A stretch of DNA of 64,000 nt from RPQJ01 sp963846885 (GTDB lineage Bacteria; Pseudomonadota; Gammaproteobacteria; Steroidobacterales; Steroidobacteraceae): contig CAWJXS010000003.1 of the NCBI GenBank assembly GCA_963846885.1, positions 286,066 through 350,065 of the forward strand, written 5' to 3'. The position numbers and the translations under genes were made by a program. Under the pieces are notes generated by a model, which saw only the letters and a list, made by a program, of their open reading frames with translations, was not told the DNA's origin and searched no databases. Positions 35,580 to 44,625 of this stretch are shown here, piece after piece; positions within the stretch are counted from its first letter, which is position 1; the number at the start of each line of letters is the position of its first letter.

Positions 35580-36581
35580 ATGTCGCGTCTTCTCGCCGCC
35601 ATTCTCGCCGTCGTCGTCACCGCCGCATGTGCCCTGCCGGGCGAGGCCCTCGCGGCGAAAAAGAATTATTTCCGCCTGGGCAATGCCGGCGACGCGGGTG
35701 CCCAGACGACGGCGGGCACTGTCCTCATGGGCGGCAGCACCGACGTCGACGCTGCGTTTCAGTGGCTGTGCCAACGCGCGCCGGGTGGCGATTTCCTGGT
35801 GGTGCGGGCAGCCGGCACCGACGCGTACAACCCGTACGTGCTCGGGCTTTGCCCGGGCCTCAACTCGGTCGCCACATTGATCATCGACTCGGTCAGGTCC
35901 GCCAATGACCCGACCGTGCGTACTCTGATCGAAAGCGCGGAAGTGGTGTGGATCGCCGGTGGAGACCAGTCGAACTACGTCAATTACTGGACGAACACGC
36001 CCGTGCAGGCCGCGCTGAACCAGCACATCGCAGCAGGCCGGCCCATCGGCGGCACCAGCGCCGGGCTCGCCGTGCTCACGCAGTTCGTCTACTCGGCGCT
36101 TGGCAGCAAGGGCATCACGTCGGCCGACGCGCTTGCCGATCCCTTCAATCGCTACAACACCTTCGCGCAAGACTTCCTGTACGTCGAGCACCTGCAGGGT
36201 GCCATCGGCGAAACGCATTTCTCGGGGCGCGACCGCATGGGCCGGACGCTCGGTTTCCTGTGCCGCCTGTACGTGGACGGGCGCAGCACTACGCCGCGCG
36301 CCATCGCCGTGAGCGAGGAGACGGCGGTGCTCGTCAATGATCGGGGCATCGGCGAAGTCGTGGGCAACAACAGCGCATATTTCATCGCCGCTCCCGGCGC
36401 ACCGCAGGTCTGCGCGCCTGGCCTGCCACTCACGTATCGCAACGTCGCCGTCCAGCGTGTCGGCAATGGCGGGACATTCAACGTGGGCGCCTGGCGTGGA
36501 ACGGCGAGCACCGCCGCCTACACGGTCACCGCGGAAGGCGGCGTGTTGAGTTCGACGCAGTCGGGCGGCAGCGCGTACTAG
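35580..36581 (+). CDS. Exported cyanophycinase-like S51 peptidase
   Basis: Serine hydrolase of the S51 (peptidase E/cyanophycinase) family, 333 residues. A signal peptide ending GEALA (about residue 25) predicts export, as in CphE-type extracellular cyanophycinases. The nucleophile is S160 in GRPIGGTSAGLAVL; EVVWIAGGDQSNYV and ETHFSGRDRMGRTLGF, the conserved His/Arg segment, also fit. Cyanophycin is a possible substrate, but other beta-aspartyl peptides cannot be excluded. ATG 35580 follows a GGGAG site. The gene is monocistronic, divergent from the kinase gene and convergent with folA. Confidence 0.88.
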   Translation: MSRLLAAILAVVVTAACALPGEALAAKKNYFRLGNAGDAGAQTTAGTVLMGGSTDVDAAFQWLCQRAPGGDFLVVRAAGTDAYNPYVLGLCPGLNSVATLIIDSVRSANDPTVRTLIESAEVVWIAGGDQSNYVNYWTNTPVQAALNQHIAAGRPIGGTSAGLAVLTQFVYSALGSKGITSADALADPFNRYNTFAQDFLYVEHLQGAIGETHFSGRDRMGRTLGFLCRLYVDGRSTTPRAIAVSEETAVLVNDRGIGEVVGNNSAYFIAAPGAPQVCAPGLPLTYRNVAVQRVGNGGTFNVGAWRGTASTAAYTVTAEGGVLSSTQSGGSAY

Positions 36582-36714
36582 CGCTGCATGCCGGCCTCGG
36601 CGCCAACCTGCTGCGGGTGTTCGACGCCGCCTGGGCAGTCTGAACGGCGCGGGGTACGCCACACCTGTTCGGGACGATGCTGACGCGTTCGTGCGCGCCT
36701 CGCTTTAAGAGCGA

Positions 36715-37209
36715 TCAGCTGCGGCGGCGGCGCTGTTCCACGTAGGCGTAAGCGAAGGCGTGCCGGTCGTCGGCCGGGTGCTCTTCGCGCACTTCCTCGT
36801 CCCATTCGCCCGGGACGAGCGCAGGAAAGTACGTGTCGGCCGGCACCGTGGCACGCACCCGCGTGAGGTGGATCACGTCGGTGCGCGGCAGCGCGAGCCG
36901 ATAGATCTCGGCGCCGCCGATGATGCAGATTTCCGGGACGTCGCCGGCTGCTGCGAGCGCCTGGTCGAGCGAGGCGACGATCGTGGCGCCCGGCAGGTCG
37001 AGCCCCTCCTGCCGCGTGATCACGATGTTGTGTCGCCCCGGCAGGGGCCGGCCGATCGAATCCCAGGTCTTGCGACCCATGACCACCGGTTTGCCGAGGG
37101 TCAGCGCCTTGAAACGCCTGAGGTCGTCCGGCAGGCGCCAGGGCAACCCGCCGCCGACACCGATCGCACCCCGCTCGTCCGTCGCCACGATGATCGAGAC
37201 GAGCGGCAT
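36715..37209 (-). CDS. folA: Dihydrofolate reductase
   Basis: NADPH-dependent reduction of dihydrofolate to tetrahydrofolate, recycling the folate oxidised by ThyA. The 164-residue product has the DHFR marks VSIIVATDERGAIGVGGGLPW, DDLRRFKALTLGKPVVMGRKTWDSIGRPLPGR (split here for reading), and IIGGAEIYRLAL. ATG 37209 is the family start; the open frame further upstream belongs to antisense of the SET gene. It lies 8 bases after the SET gene and in one unit with thyA, a common folA-thyA association, here with an unrelated gene between. Confidence 0.96.
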   Translation of the reverse strand: MPLVSIIVATDERGAIGVGGGLPWRLPDDLRRFKALTLGKPVVMGRKTWDSIGRPLPGRHNIVITRQEGLDLPGATIVASLDQALAAAGDVPEICIIGGAEIYRLALPRTDVIHLTRVRATVPADTYFPALVPGEWDEEVREEHPADDRHAFAYAYVEQRRRRS

Positions 37210-37217
37210 GCGATCAC

Positions 37218-37865
37218 TCAGGCCTTGCGCGCGGCCCGCTCGGCTTTCGCCGCGGCCTGCTTGCGGGCTGCCGCCTTCTTGCGCTTCTTGCGCACGTCGA
37301 CCGCTTCGCGATCGAGCATCGTGCCGCGGCAACCCGCGGCCCCGCAGCGACAGGCGTAGAGCTTGAGCTCCTCGGGGTCGTCGGTCGTTTCCCAGGTGAG
37401 CTGGTAGTCGTAGCCCAGTTCTTCGCCGGGCTGGATGGTGCGGGTCGCTTCGATGAAGACGCGCCGGCCCTCGATGATCGTCTCGCAGTTCGCGTCGCAC
37501 TTGTGGTTGATGAAGCGCGCGGCATTGCCACCGACGCCGGCGTCGATGCACAGGTCGTCGTCGACCACGAACAGGAAGGTGTGGCCGTCGTCGTCGGCCT
37601 TGAGCTCGTAGCGCGTGTCGGCTTCTTCGTGCGTGATGCGGTCGCCGATGTACTCGATGATGCGCGTGCCGCTGCGGATGCGACGTGCCGCATAGACGCC
37701 GCGGCCGTGGATGCGGGAGCGCCGCACGACGTACAGCGGATTCGCCTCGGAGGCCGGCGGGCGCGACGTCTTGGCCGCGTGGCGCATGTGCGCGTGGTGC
37801 GTCGCCGCGGACTTCGACTTGCTCGACGGAGTCGCGGGCTTTTTCTTCGGCGGGGCTTTCTTCAT
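37218..37865 (-). CDS. SET-domain lysine methyltransferase-like protein
   Basis: A 215-residue protein with a complete SET domain (about 43-157) and post-SET zinc motif. Marks are SRIHGRGVYAARRI, R117-F-I-N-H-K-C123-D-A-N-C127, ELGYDY (150-154), and C172-x-C174-x4-C179, which with C123 would bind zinc. The N-terminal 40 residues (Lys/Pro/Ala) and C-terminal 25 (Lys/Ala/Arg) are very basic and histone-tail-like, suggesting DNA or RNA contact. SAM-dependent lysine methylation is expected from the family; the substrate is unknown. It overlaps thyA by four bases and precedes folA by 8. Confidence 0.9.
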   Translation of the reverse strand: MKKAPPKKKPATPSSKSKSAATHHAHMRHAAKTSRPPASEANPLYVVRRSRIHGRGVYAARRIRSGTRIIEYIGDRITHEEADTRYELKADDDGHTFLFVVDDDLCIDAGVGGNAARFINHKCDANCETIIEGRRVFIEATRTIQPGEELGYDYQLTWETTDDPEELKLYACRCGAAGCRGTMLDREAVDVRKKRKKAAARKQAAAKAERAARKA

Positions 37866-38656
37866 ACGGCGATGGGGGCCTTGATCGCGGGGTGGGACTG
37901 GTAGCCGGTGAACTCGAAATCCTCGAATGCGTAGTCGAAGATCGAGGCGGGCCGGCGCTTGATGACGAGTTGCGGCAGCGGCAGCGGCTCGCGCGAGAGC
38001 TGCAGCCGCGCCTGGTCGAAATGATTGACGTAGAGGTGGGTGTCGCCGCCGGTCCAGACGAAATCACCCACGCCCAGGTCGCACTGCTGCGCGACCATGT
38101 GGGTGAGCAGCGCGTAGGAGGCGATGTTGAACGGCACGCCCAGGAACACGTCGGCGCTGCGCTGGTACAGCTGGCACGACAGCCGCCCGCCCGCCACGTA
38201 GAACTGGAACAGCGCGTGGCACGGCGTGAGCGCCATGCGCTCGAGCTCACCGACGTTCCAGGCGTTGACGATGATGCGGCGCGAGTCCGGGTCGCGCCTG
38301 ATCAGCTCGATCGCGCGCGCAATCTGGTCGATCTCGCGACCGTCCGCGGCCTGCCACTTGCGCCACTGCGCGCCGTAGACCGGGCCGAGCTCGCCTTCGG
38401 CATTGGCCCATTCGTCCCAGATCGTCACGCCGTGCTCGCGCAGGTAGCGCACGTTGGTTGCGCCGCTCAGGAACCACAGCAGCTCGTGCACGATCGACTT
38501 GACGTGCAATTTCTTGGTGGTGACGAGCGGGAAGCCTGCGTTCAGGTCGAAGCGCATCTGCCAGCCGAACACCGAGCGGGTGCCCGTGCCGGTGCGGTCG
38601 CCCTTCTCGGCGCCGTGGTCGAGGATGTGCTGCAGCAGTTGCTGGTATTGCCGCAT
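37862..38656 (-). CDS. thyA: Thymidylate synthase
   Basis: Converts dUMP and methylene-THF to dTMP and dihydrofolate. The 264-residue product is the same length as E. coli ThyA, with the catalytic C146 in MALTPCHALFQFYV. Other marks are GDRTGTGTRSVFG, LWFLSGATNVRYL and YQRSADVFLGVPFNIASYALL. ATG 38656 begins MRQYQQLLQHIL. It lies 5 bases after lgt and overlaps the SET gene (ATGA). Confidence 0.98.
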   Translation of the reverse strand: MRQYQQLLQHILDHGAEKGDRTGTGTRSVFGWQMRFDLNAGFPLVTTKKLHVKSIVHELLWFLSGATNVRYLREHGVTIWDEWANAEGELGPVYGAQWRKWQAADGREIDQIARAIELIRRDPDSRRIIVNAWNVGELERMALTPCHALFQFYVAGGRLSCQLYQRSADVFLGVPFNIASYALLTHMVAQQCDLGVGDFVWTGGDTHLYVNHFDQARLQLSREPLPLPQLVIKRRPASIFDYAFEDFEFTGYQSHPAIKAPIAV

Positions 38657-38661
38657 CGTCG

Positions 38662-39459
38662 TCAGTTCGCGCGGTAATTGCCGGAAGGCTGGCGCTGCCT
38701 GTAGGCGTAGGCCAGCATCGCGAGGCCGGCCAGGATCATGGGCAGCGAGAGGATCTGCCCCATCGTCACCCAGTCGAGCAGCAGGTAGCCGCGGTTGGCA
38801 TCGGGCACGCGCACGAACTCGATCATGAAACGGAACACGCCGTAGCAGACCAGGAACAGCCCGGACGGCGCCCAACGGAACCGGGGCTTCGACGTGAACC
38901 ACCACAGGATCACGAACAGTGCGAGGCCTTCGAGCGCGGCTTCGTACAGCTGCGACGCGTGCAACGGGACACCGTCGACGATCACGGCCCAGGGCACGTC
39001 CGTCGGCTTGCCCCAGAGTTCGCCGTTGATGAAGTTGCCGATGCGACCCGCGCCAAAGCCGATGGCCGGCAGCGGCGCGGCGAAATCGAACACGTCGACC
39101 AGTTGCTTCTTGCGGCTGCGCGCGAAGAGCGCCAGCGCGACGAGCGTGCCGACCAGGCCGCCGTGGAACGACATCCCGCCTTCCCAGATGCGGAACACGC
39201 TGAGCGGTGCCTCCAGGATGCGTTCGGTGCCGTAGAACAGCATCCAGCCCAGGCGGCCGCCCAGGATGATGCCGACGGCGGAGAAAAAGATCAGGTCGTC
39301 GATTTCGGCGGGCTGCCAGGTGGAGCCCGGCTGCGACGCGCGGCGGCGGGCCAGCCACCACGCCGACAGGAAGCCCACGAGATACATGAGCCCGTACCAG
39401 CGGACGTGCAGCGGCCCGAGCGACAGGGCGATGGGATCGGGATGCGGAAAGACGTACAT
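38662..39459 (-). CDS. lgt: Prolipoprotein diacylglyceryl transferase
   Basis: Integral inner-membrane enzyme that adds diacylglycerol to the lipobox cysteine of prolipoproteins. The 265 residues have about seven membrane helices and the Lgt signatures RWYGLMYLVGF, GGMSFHGGLVG, GRIGNFINGELWG and FRFMIEFVR. It precedes thyA by 5 bases, the same lgt-thyA coupling seen in E. coli. Likely substrates in this window include the D-aminoacylase-like lipoprotein and the carboxypeptidase. Confidence 0.97.
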   Translation of the reverse strand: MYVFPHPDPIALSLGPLHVRWYGLMYLVGFLSAWWLARRRASQPGSTWQPAEIDDLIFFSAVGIILGGRLGWMLFYGTERILEAPLSVFRIWEGGMSFHGGLVGTLVALALFARSRKKQLVDVFDFAAPLPAIGFGAGRIGNFINGELWGKPTDVPWAVIVDGVPLHASQLYEAALEGLALFVILWWFTSKPRFRWAPSGLFLVCYGVFRFMIEFVRVPDANRGYLLLDWVTMGQILSLPMILAGLAMLAYAYRQRQPSGNYRAN

Positions 39460-39500
39460 CGGCCGCTAATGTTACCTGACGTGGGTGACTACGGCCCGGG

Positions 39501-40730
39501 TCAGTCCTGCACGATGCGGCAGAACAGCGCCTTGAGATAGCGGGTTTCCGGAATGGCCGGATGGATCGGATGGTCGGGCGCGTGGCCGCCCACCTCGAGC
39601 AGCTGCGCGAAGCGGTCGACGTGGCGCGCCGCCTGCTGCACGGTGACGATGAGGTCGTCCTGCCCCAGGTGATGCGAGCACGAACACGACACCAGGATGC
39701 CGTCGCCCGCCAGCACCTGCATCGCCTGCTGGTTCAGCTTGCGATACGCGGCCTGGCCCTTGGGGGCGTCCTTGCGCCGCTTGATGAAAGCCGGCGGGTC
39801 GATGATGACCACGTCGAACTTCTCGCCCGCGGCTCGCAGCGCAGCCAGCGCCTCGAAAGCGTCGGCGCGCTCAGTACGGACGTTGCTCAGCCCGTTGGCT
39901 GCCGCGGATCGCTCGAGCAGGGCCAGCGCGGGTGCGGAGGAATCCACGCACACCACCTCTTTGGCGCCAGCCGCCGCCGCAGCCAGGCCCCACGCGCCGA
40001 GGTAACTGAACACGTCGAGCACGCGCGCACCCCGCACGTACTTGAGCAACGACCGGCGGTTGTAGGCCTGGTCGTAGAACCAGCCCGTCTTCTGGCCCTG
40101 CCCCATCGGCACGAAGAAGCGCACGCCGTTCTCCTCGACCACGGCTTCCTCCACGTCCGGCCCGCTGGCCGTCTCGACATAGCTCGGCAGGCCTTCGAGC
40201 TCACGCGCTCCCGAATCGTTCTTCCAGATGAACGACCGTGGTGCGATCACTTTCGTGACCGCCTCGACGACAGCGGACTTCATCGCTTCCATGCCCGCAG
40301 TCCCCACCTGGCCGACGACCACGTCGCCGAAACGGTCGAGCACGAGGCCGGGCAAGCCGTCGGACTCGCCGTAGACGAGCCGGTAGAACGGCTGCGCATA
40401 CAGCTTTTCGCGCAGGGCCAGCGCAACGCGCAGCCGGTGCACCAGCAGCGACTTGCCGGGCGCGAAGCCGGGATCGCGTCCCAGGATGCGCGCGCAGATC
40501 AGCGCGTGCGGATTGACGTAGGCGTAGCCGAGAAAGCGGTCGTTGCTCGCCACCACGCGACAGAACGCCCCCACCGCAAAGGCCGTGAGCGGCGTGCGCG
40601 CGGTGTCCACCTCGTTCGAGAAGATCCAGAGGTGGCCGCCCGTGATGCGCCTGTCTTCGCGCGGCTTGAGCCGCAACTCGGGCAGTGCTTCGACGCTCGA
40701 TTCAATGCTGCCCGGGGTCGGCGTGGTCAT
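39501..40730 (-). CDS. rlmI: RlmI-like 23S rRNA (cytosine-5) methyltransferase
   Basis: SAM-dependent rRNA methyltransferase of 409 residues. An N-terminal PUA-type domain (about 15-90, LKPREDRRITGGHLWIFSNEV) is followed by the Rossmann methyltransferase with VLDVFSYLGAWGLAAAAAGA, VVCVDSS and the catalytic region DVVIIDPPAFIKRRKD, then VSCSCSHHL with the nucleophilic cysteines. The RlmI target would be C1962 (E. coli numbering), but related RlmK-like enzymes use other sites, so the target is inferred. It is divergent from the YyaL-like gene; the 78-base spacer has AT-rich bits but no clean promoter. Confidence 0.88.
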   Translation of the reverse strand: MTTPTPGSIESSVEALPELRLKPREDRRITGGHLWIFSNEVDTARTPLTAFAVGAFCRVVASNDRFLGYAYVNPHALICARILGRDPGFAPGKSLLVHRLRVALALREKLYAQPFYRLVYGESDGLPGLVLDRFGDVVVGQVGTAGMEAMKSAVVEAVTKVIAPRSFIWKNDSGARELEGLPSYVETASGPDVEEAVVEENGVRFFVPMGQGQKTGWFYDQAYNRRSLLKYVRGARVLDVFSYLGAWGLAAAAAGAKEVVCVDSSAPALALLERSAAANGLSNVRTERADAFEALAALRAAGEKFDVVIIDPPAFIKRRKDAPKGQAAYRKLNQQAMQVLAGDGILVSCSCSHHLGQDDLIVTVQQAARHVDRFAQLLEVGGHAPDHPIHPAIPETRYLKALFCRIVQD

Positions 40731-40808
40731 GCTCGTTTCCGCCGGCGAGCGGCAGCCTTCCGTTATAGTTCATGCATTCTAGCCGACTGAACCAGTGCAG
40801 GTTCCTCC

Positions 40809-42881
40809 ATGACTCCGTCCAGCCCCGCCGGCCGCCAGAACGCCCTGGCCGCCGAGACCAGCCCGTACCTGCGGCAGCACGCCTCGAATCCGGTCGACTG
40901 GCATCCGTGGGGTCCCGCGGCGCTCGCGCTGGCGCGCAAGCTCGATAAGCCGATCCTGCTCTCCATCGGCTATTCGGCGTGCCACTGGTGTCACGTCATG
41001 GCGCACGAGTCCTTCGCCGACCCGGCGACGGCCGCGGTCATGAACGAGCACTTCGTGAACGTGAAGGTCGACCGCGAGGAGCGTCCCGACCTGGACCGTA
41101 TCTACCAGACCGCGCACCAGGTGATGAACCAGGCGGGCGGTGGCTGGCCGCTCACGGTGTTTCTTGCCCCCGACTCGCAGCGGCCGTTCTTCTCCGGCAC
41201 GTACTTCCCGCCGGAGCAACGTCACGGCATGCCGGCATTCCGCACGGTGCTCGAGAAGGTCGCCGACTTCTATGCGACACGGCGCGGCGACCTGCAGGAG
41301 TACGGCGACAAGCTGCTCGACGTGCTGGGTCAGTTGCAGCCCCCGGCCGGCAGCGCCCTCTCGCTCGAGCCGCTGCTCACTGCGCGCGGCACGCTGCAGC
41401 GCGAGTTCGACGGCAGTTTCGGCGGCTTCGGCGAGGCCCCGAAGTTTCCGCATCCCGCCAATCTCGAACTGCTGCTGCGCACATGGCGCGCTTCGGCTGC
41501 CAGCGAGGAGCCCGACCTGCAGGCGCTCTACATGGCGACGCTCACGCTGACACGGATGGCCGAAGGCGGCCTGTACGATCAGCTGGGCGGCGGCTTCTGC
41601 CGGTATTCGGTCGATCCGTACTGGATGATCCCGCACTTCGAGAAGATGCTGTACGACAACGCGCAGCTGCTCGGGGTCTACGCCCAGGCGGCCGTCGCCA
41701 CCGGCGAGCCGCTGTTCCGCCGCATCGCGGCCGAGACCGCCGACTGGATGCTGCGCGAGCTGCGCGCGCCGAGCGGCGGCTTCTACTCGACGATCGATGC
41801 AGATTCCGAGGGGCACGAAGGCAAGTTCTACGTCTGGACGCCCGACCAGGTGCGCGATGCGGTCGAGCCCGAACACTACGACGCTTTCGCGCGCCGCTTC
41901 GGCCTCGACCGCGACGCCAACTTCGAAGGCGCATGGCACCTGCACACCTTCCGGTCCACCAGCGACATCGCGACCGAACTCGCGCTGGACGAAAGCACCG
42001 TCGAGGCGCAGATCGAAGCTGCGCGAGTCAAGTTGCTCGAAGTCCGCGACGCGCGCGTCCGGCCCGGGCGCGACGAGAAGATACTCACGTCGTGGAACGG
42101 TCTCGCGATCGGCGGCCTGGCGCGTGCAAGCCGCGCGCTCGCGCGTGACGATCTTGCCGCTGCTGCGCTGCAGGCGATGCATTTCCTACGTGCGAATTGC
42201 TGGCAGGACGGGCGGTTGCTGGCCGTGCACACGGCCGGCGAATCACGCCTCGCCGCCTACCTCGACGACTACGCGATGCTGGCCTGGGGCCTGCTCGAAC
42301 TGCTCGAGGCGCGCTGGGACGCGACGGCGCTGGCCTGGACCGTGGAACTGGCGGAGGTGATGCTGGCCCATTTCGTCGACGCCGACGCTGGCGGCTTCTA
42401 CTTCACCGCGGACGATCACGAGGCACTGATCCTGCGGCCGAAGACCTTCTCGGACGACGCCACGCCGGCCGGCAACGGGGTCGCGGCGCGGTTCTTCATC
42501 CGGCTCGGCTACCTGCTCGGCGAGACGCGCTACATCGACGCTGCGGAGTCCACGCTGCGCTCGGCGCAAGCCGCGGTGGAGCGCTATCCGCACGGGCACG
42601 GCACGCTGCTGATGGCGCTCGAGGAACTCGCCACGCCACCGCACATCCTGGTGCTGCGCGGCCCAGAAGACGAGCTGGACGTGTGGCGCAGCGAAATCGA
42701 CAAGCTGTACGACCCGCAGCGAATGGTCGTGGCCGTTCCTGCAGCGGCGCAGTCGCTGCCGCCCGCACTGGCCAGCAAGAAGGCACTGGGCAGCACCGTG
42801 GCTTACGTCTGTCGCGGCATGACGTGTTCGCCGCCGGTCCCGACGCTGGCGCAGTTGGTGCGGGAAATGCGGGGGCAGTAG
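40809..42881 (+). CDS. Thioredoxin-domain protein of the YyaL/DUF255 family
   Basis: A 690-residue protein with an N-terminal thioredoxin-like domain (about 12-170), with C58-H-W-C61 in SACHWCHVMAHESF, and then a long alpha/alpha-barrel region resembling N-acylglucosamine 2-epimerase/six-hairpin glycosidases (GLYDQLGGGFCRYSVD, WTSWNGLAIGGLARA-like segments). The bacterial role is unknown. Human SSP411 (spermatogenesis-associated protein 20) is a relative. There is no signal peptide, so it should be cytoplasmic. It stands alone between the rlmI-like gene and a 252-base repeat-bearing spacer. Confidence 0.9.
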   Translation: MTPSSPAGRQNALAAETSPYLRQHASNPVDWHPWGPAALALARKLDKPILLSIGYSACHWCHVMAHESFADPATAAVMNEHFVNVKVDREERPDLDRIYQTAHQVMNQAGGGWPLTVFLAPDSQRPFFSGTYFPPEQRHGMPAFRTVLEKVADFYATRRGDLQEYGDKLLDVLGQLQPPAGSALSLEPLLTARGTLQREFDGSFGGFGEAPKFPHPANLELLLRTWRASAASEEPDLQALYMATLTLTRMAEGGLYDQLGGGFCRYSVDPYWMIPHFEKMLYDNAQLLGVYAQAAVATGEPLFRRIAAETADWMLRELRAPSGGFYSTIDADSEGHEGKFYVWTPDQVRDAVEPEHYDAFARRFGLDRDANFEGAWHLHTFRSTSDIATELALDESTVEAQIEAARVKLLEVRDARVRPGRDEKILTSWNGLAIGGLARASRALARDDLAAAALQAMHFLRANCWQDGRLLAVHTAGESRLAAYLDDYAMLAWGLLELLEARWDATALAWTVELAEVMLAHFVDADAGGFYFTADDHEALILRPKTFSDDATPAGNGVAARFFIRLGYLLGETRYIDAAESTLRSAQAAVERYPHGHGTLLMALEELATPPHILVLRGPEDELDVWRSEIDKLYDPQRMVVAVPAAAQSLPPALASKKALGSTVAYVCRGMTCSPPVPTLAQLVREMRGQ

Positions 42882-42900
42882 GCCGTGGGACGAGGTTCCA

Positions 42901-43120
42901 GGCTCGCTGCTGGGCTGCGGGTCTTCGTCGGGGCTCCGTGTCAACGCCGCAGCTCGAATGCAGGTGCGAGGCGGCAGCGCTCTTTCCGACCAGCCGCTGG
43001 CTCCATCGCCGAGCACCCGCTCGACCAAGGCTCGCCGTGAATCGTGCGGTTCCTCCGCGCGATTCACGATGCGCGTGAGACCCGGATCCCCGACGCAGAC
43101 CCGCAGCCCGTCAGCGAGCC
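42901..43120. repeat. Nested inverted repeats in a convergent spacer
   Basis: The outer arms 42901-42938 and 43083-43120 are 38 bases long and match in inverse orientation at 34 positions (each contains GGGCTGCGGGTCT or its complement). Inside lies a second hairpin, CGTGAATCGTGCG at 43036-43048 against 43056-43068 with one mismatch. The element fills most of the spacer between the YyaL-like gene and the convergent M23 gene and may end transcription from both sides. It does not match the 28-nt core family. Confidence 0.75.
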
Positions 43121-43133
43121 GCTGACTCCGGCC

Positions 43134-44099
43134 TCAGTAGGCCGTCAGCACCTGCCCGCTCCGCGGCGTCACGCTCGCGCCGCCAGGACCGGCGAACACG
43201 ACCGGCACCGACTCGCTGCGCATCCCCACGTTGCGCAGCACCACGAAATGCAGGTGCGGCCCGCTCGAGAATCCCGTGTTGCCGGAATTGGCGATGTATT
43301 CGCCGCGCGCCACGTGCTGGCCAGGCTTCACGCGCACCGTGTCGAGCTGCAGGTGCGCGTAGATCGCGTTCGTGCCGTCGTCGTGCAGCACCTGGACGAA
43401 GTTGGCTTCCGGCATGTTCTCGCGCGCCAGGCCACTGCGGAAGTGACGGGCCGCGACGTTGATGACCACGCCCTCGCGGGCCGCGTGAATGGCGGTGCCG
43501 ACCGGCATCGCGATGTCGATGGCGTTGCGGCTCGCGACATCCACGTGCGTGATCGCGTCGGGCGGGGCCTGCGTCACCTCGAACCGCTGCGCCGGTGCAA
43601 ACGGCGCCCGATAGGGTCGCGGCGCCCGATGCTGTGCGTCGGGCGCACCCACCACGTAGCCGTATTCGTAGCGGATGCTCGACGGACCGTCCATCGCCTC
43701 GACCTCGAGCAGGACCTGCTCGGACTTCGCGGCGACCACGCCCCGGCCCAGCTTGTCCCCCGCGCCGGTCTGCGCCTTGACCGCAAACTCGGCCGGGCAG
43801 TCGCAGTCGTTGACGGCGACCAGCGCGACGCCCGCGGCAGTCGATCGTGGCACGACCGTCATCCTGGGCGAGGTGACGCCGGTACCACCCAGGGCGAGGC
43901 TTTGCGACTTCTGGTGCGCAGGCGGCGGCCGGTCCGTGTAGACCCACTGCCCATCCGCATCCTGATAACGGTAGGCGGCCGCGCCCGTCGCGATGCCACC
44001 CAACCCTGGTGCGCCCGCCAGCAGGATTCCTGCAGCAAGACCGCATAGCTGACGGGCAGTTCGGGATGCAGGCCGGTGCACCGTGCAAGCGTAGCGCAC
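43134..44099 (-). CDS. Exported M23-family (LytM) protein with a DUF4124 domain
   Basis: A product of about 321 residues. After a signal peptide (LAAGILLAGAPGLGG) comes a DUF4124 segment (AAAYRYQDADGQWVYTDRPPP), then a beta-rich middle, then an M23 peptidase domain (about 190-310) with AIDIAMPVGTAIHAAREGVV and GNTGFSSGPHLHFVV. The H-x-H ligand pair and the Asp are present. The usual first zinc His four residues before the Asp is Arg here; H in THVDVA could substitute, as in some M23 subgroups, or the domain may be non-catalytic. The start (GTG 44099) is tentative; GTG 44081 is an alternative. Confidence 0.85.
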   Translation of the reverse strand: MRYACTVHRPASRTARQLCGLAAGILLAGAPGLGGIATGAAAYRYQDADGQWVYTDRPPPAHQKSQSLALGGTGVTSPRMTVVPRSTAAGVALVAVNDCDCPAEFAVKAQTGAGDKLGRGVVAAKSEQVLLEVEAMDGPSSIRYEYGYVVGAPDAQHRAPRPYRAPFAPAQRFEVTQAPPDAITHVDVASRNAIDIAMPVGTAIHAAREGVVINVAARHFRSGLARENMPEANFVQVLHDDGTNAIYAHLQLDTVRVKPGQHVARGEYIANSGNTGFSSGPHLHFVVLRNVGMRSESVPVVFAGPGGASVTPRSGQVLTAY

Positions 44100-44167
44100 C
44101 AGCGCACCGGGCCTTAAGGGACGCGCGTCGCGGAACGCACCAGGAATCCGGCGGGACCCCGGAAAAT

Positions 44168-44623
44168 CTACGCCATGCGCTCGAGCCGGGCCCGGATCGC
44201 GAGCAGCAGGTCGCGGTCGGCCTCGGCGTCGAAGCGCGGCGCGGCCTGCCAGTCGTAGGCCCAGGGGTGCGCCTTGATGCGGTCGGCCGGCTCGTCCTCG
44301 TAGCGCGGGAAGACGTGCGCGTGCAAAGCGGGTTCGACATTGCCGAACAGCGCGTAGTTGATGCGCACGGCGTCGGTGATCTCCTGCACCGCCTGGCCGA
44401 TGCGCGCCATGTCGGCAAGGAAGGCTTGCTGCGCCGCCGGCTCCAGCGCGTTCAGGTGCGGCACCACGGGATCGGGGAGCAGCAGGCAGTACCCGGGCAA
44501 CACCTGCGGATCGCCGAGCACCGCCCAGCCCGAGCGGAGCCGTGCGATGACAGTGGGGTCCGCGCCGGCGCGACACGCCGCGACGCGCTGGTGGATGGCG
44601 GTTTCGGTTGCTGCATCGGCCAT
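44168..44623 (-). CDS. HIT-family (histidine triad-like) protein
   Basis: A 151-residue protein with the HIT fold: GWAVLGDPQVLPGYCLLLPDPVVPHLN at the N-terminal half (given in parts) and LHAHVFPRYEDEP at the active site. The triad's first His is replaced by Ala (A-L-H-A-H), but the middle, nucleophilic His and the third remain. Nucleotidyl hydrolase or transferase activity is expected from the family; the substrate is not known. It lies 2 bases after the DUF486 gene. Confidence 0.8.
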   Translation of the reverse strand: MADAATETAIHQRVAACRAGADPTVIARLRSGWAVLGDPQVLPGYCLLLPDPVVPHLNALEPAAQQAFLADMARIGQAVQEITDAVRINYALFGNVEPALHAHVFPRYEDEPADRIKAHPWAYDWQAAPRFDAEADRDLLLAIRARLERMA

Positions 44624-44625
44624 GG

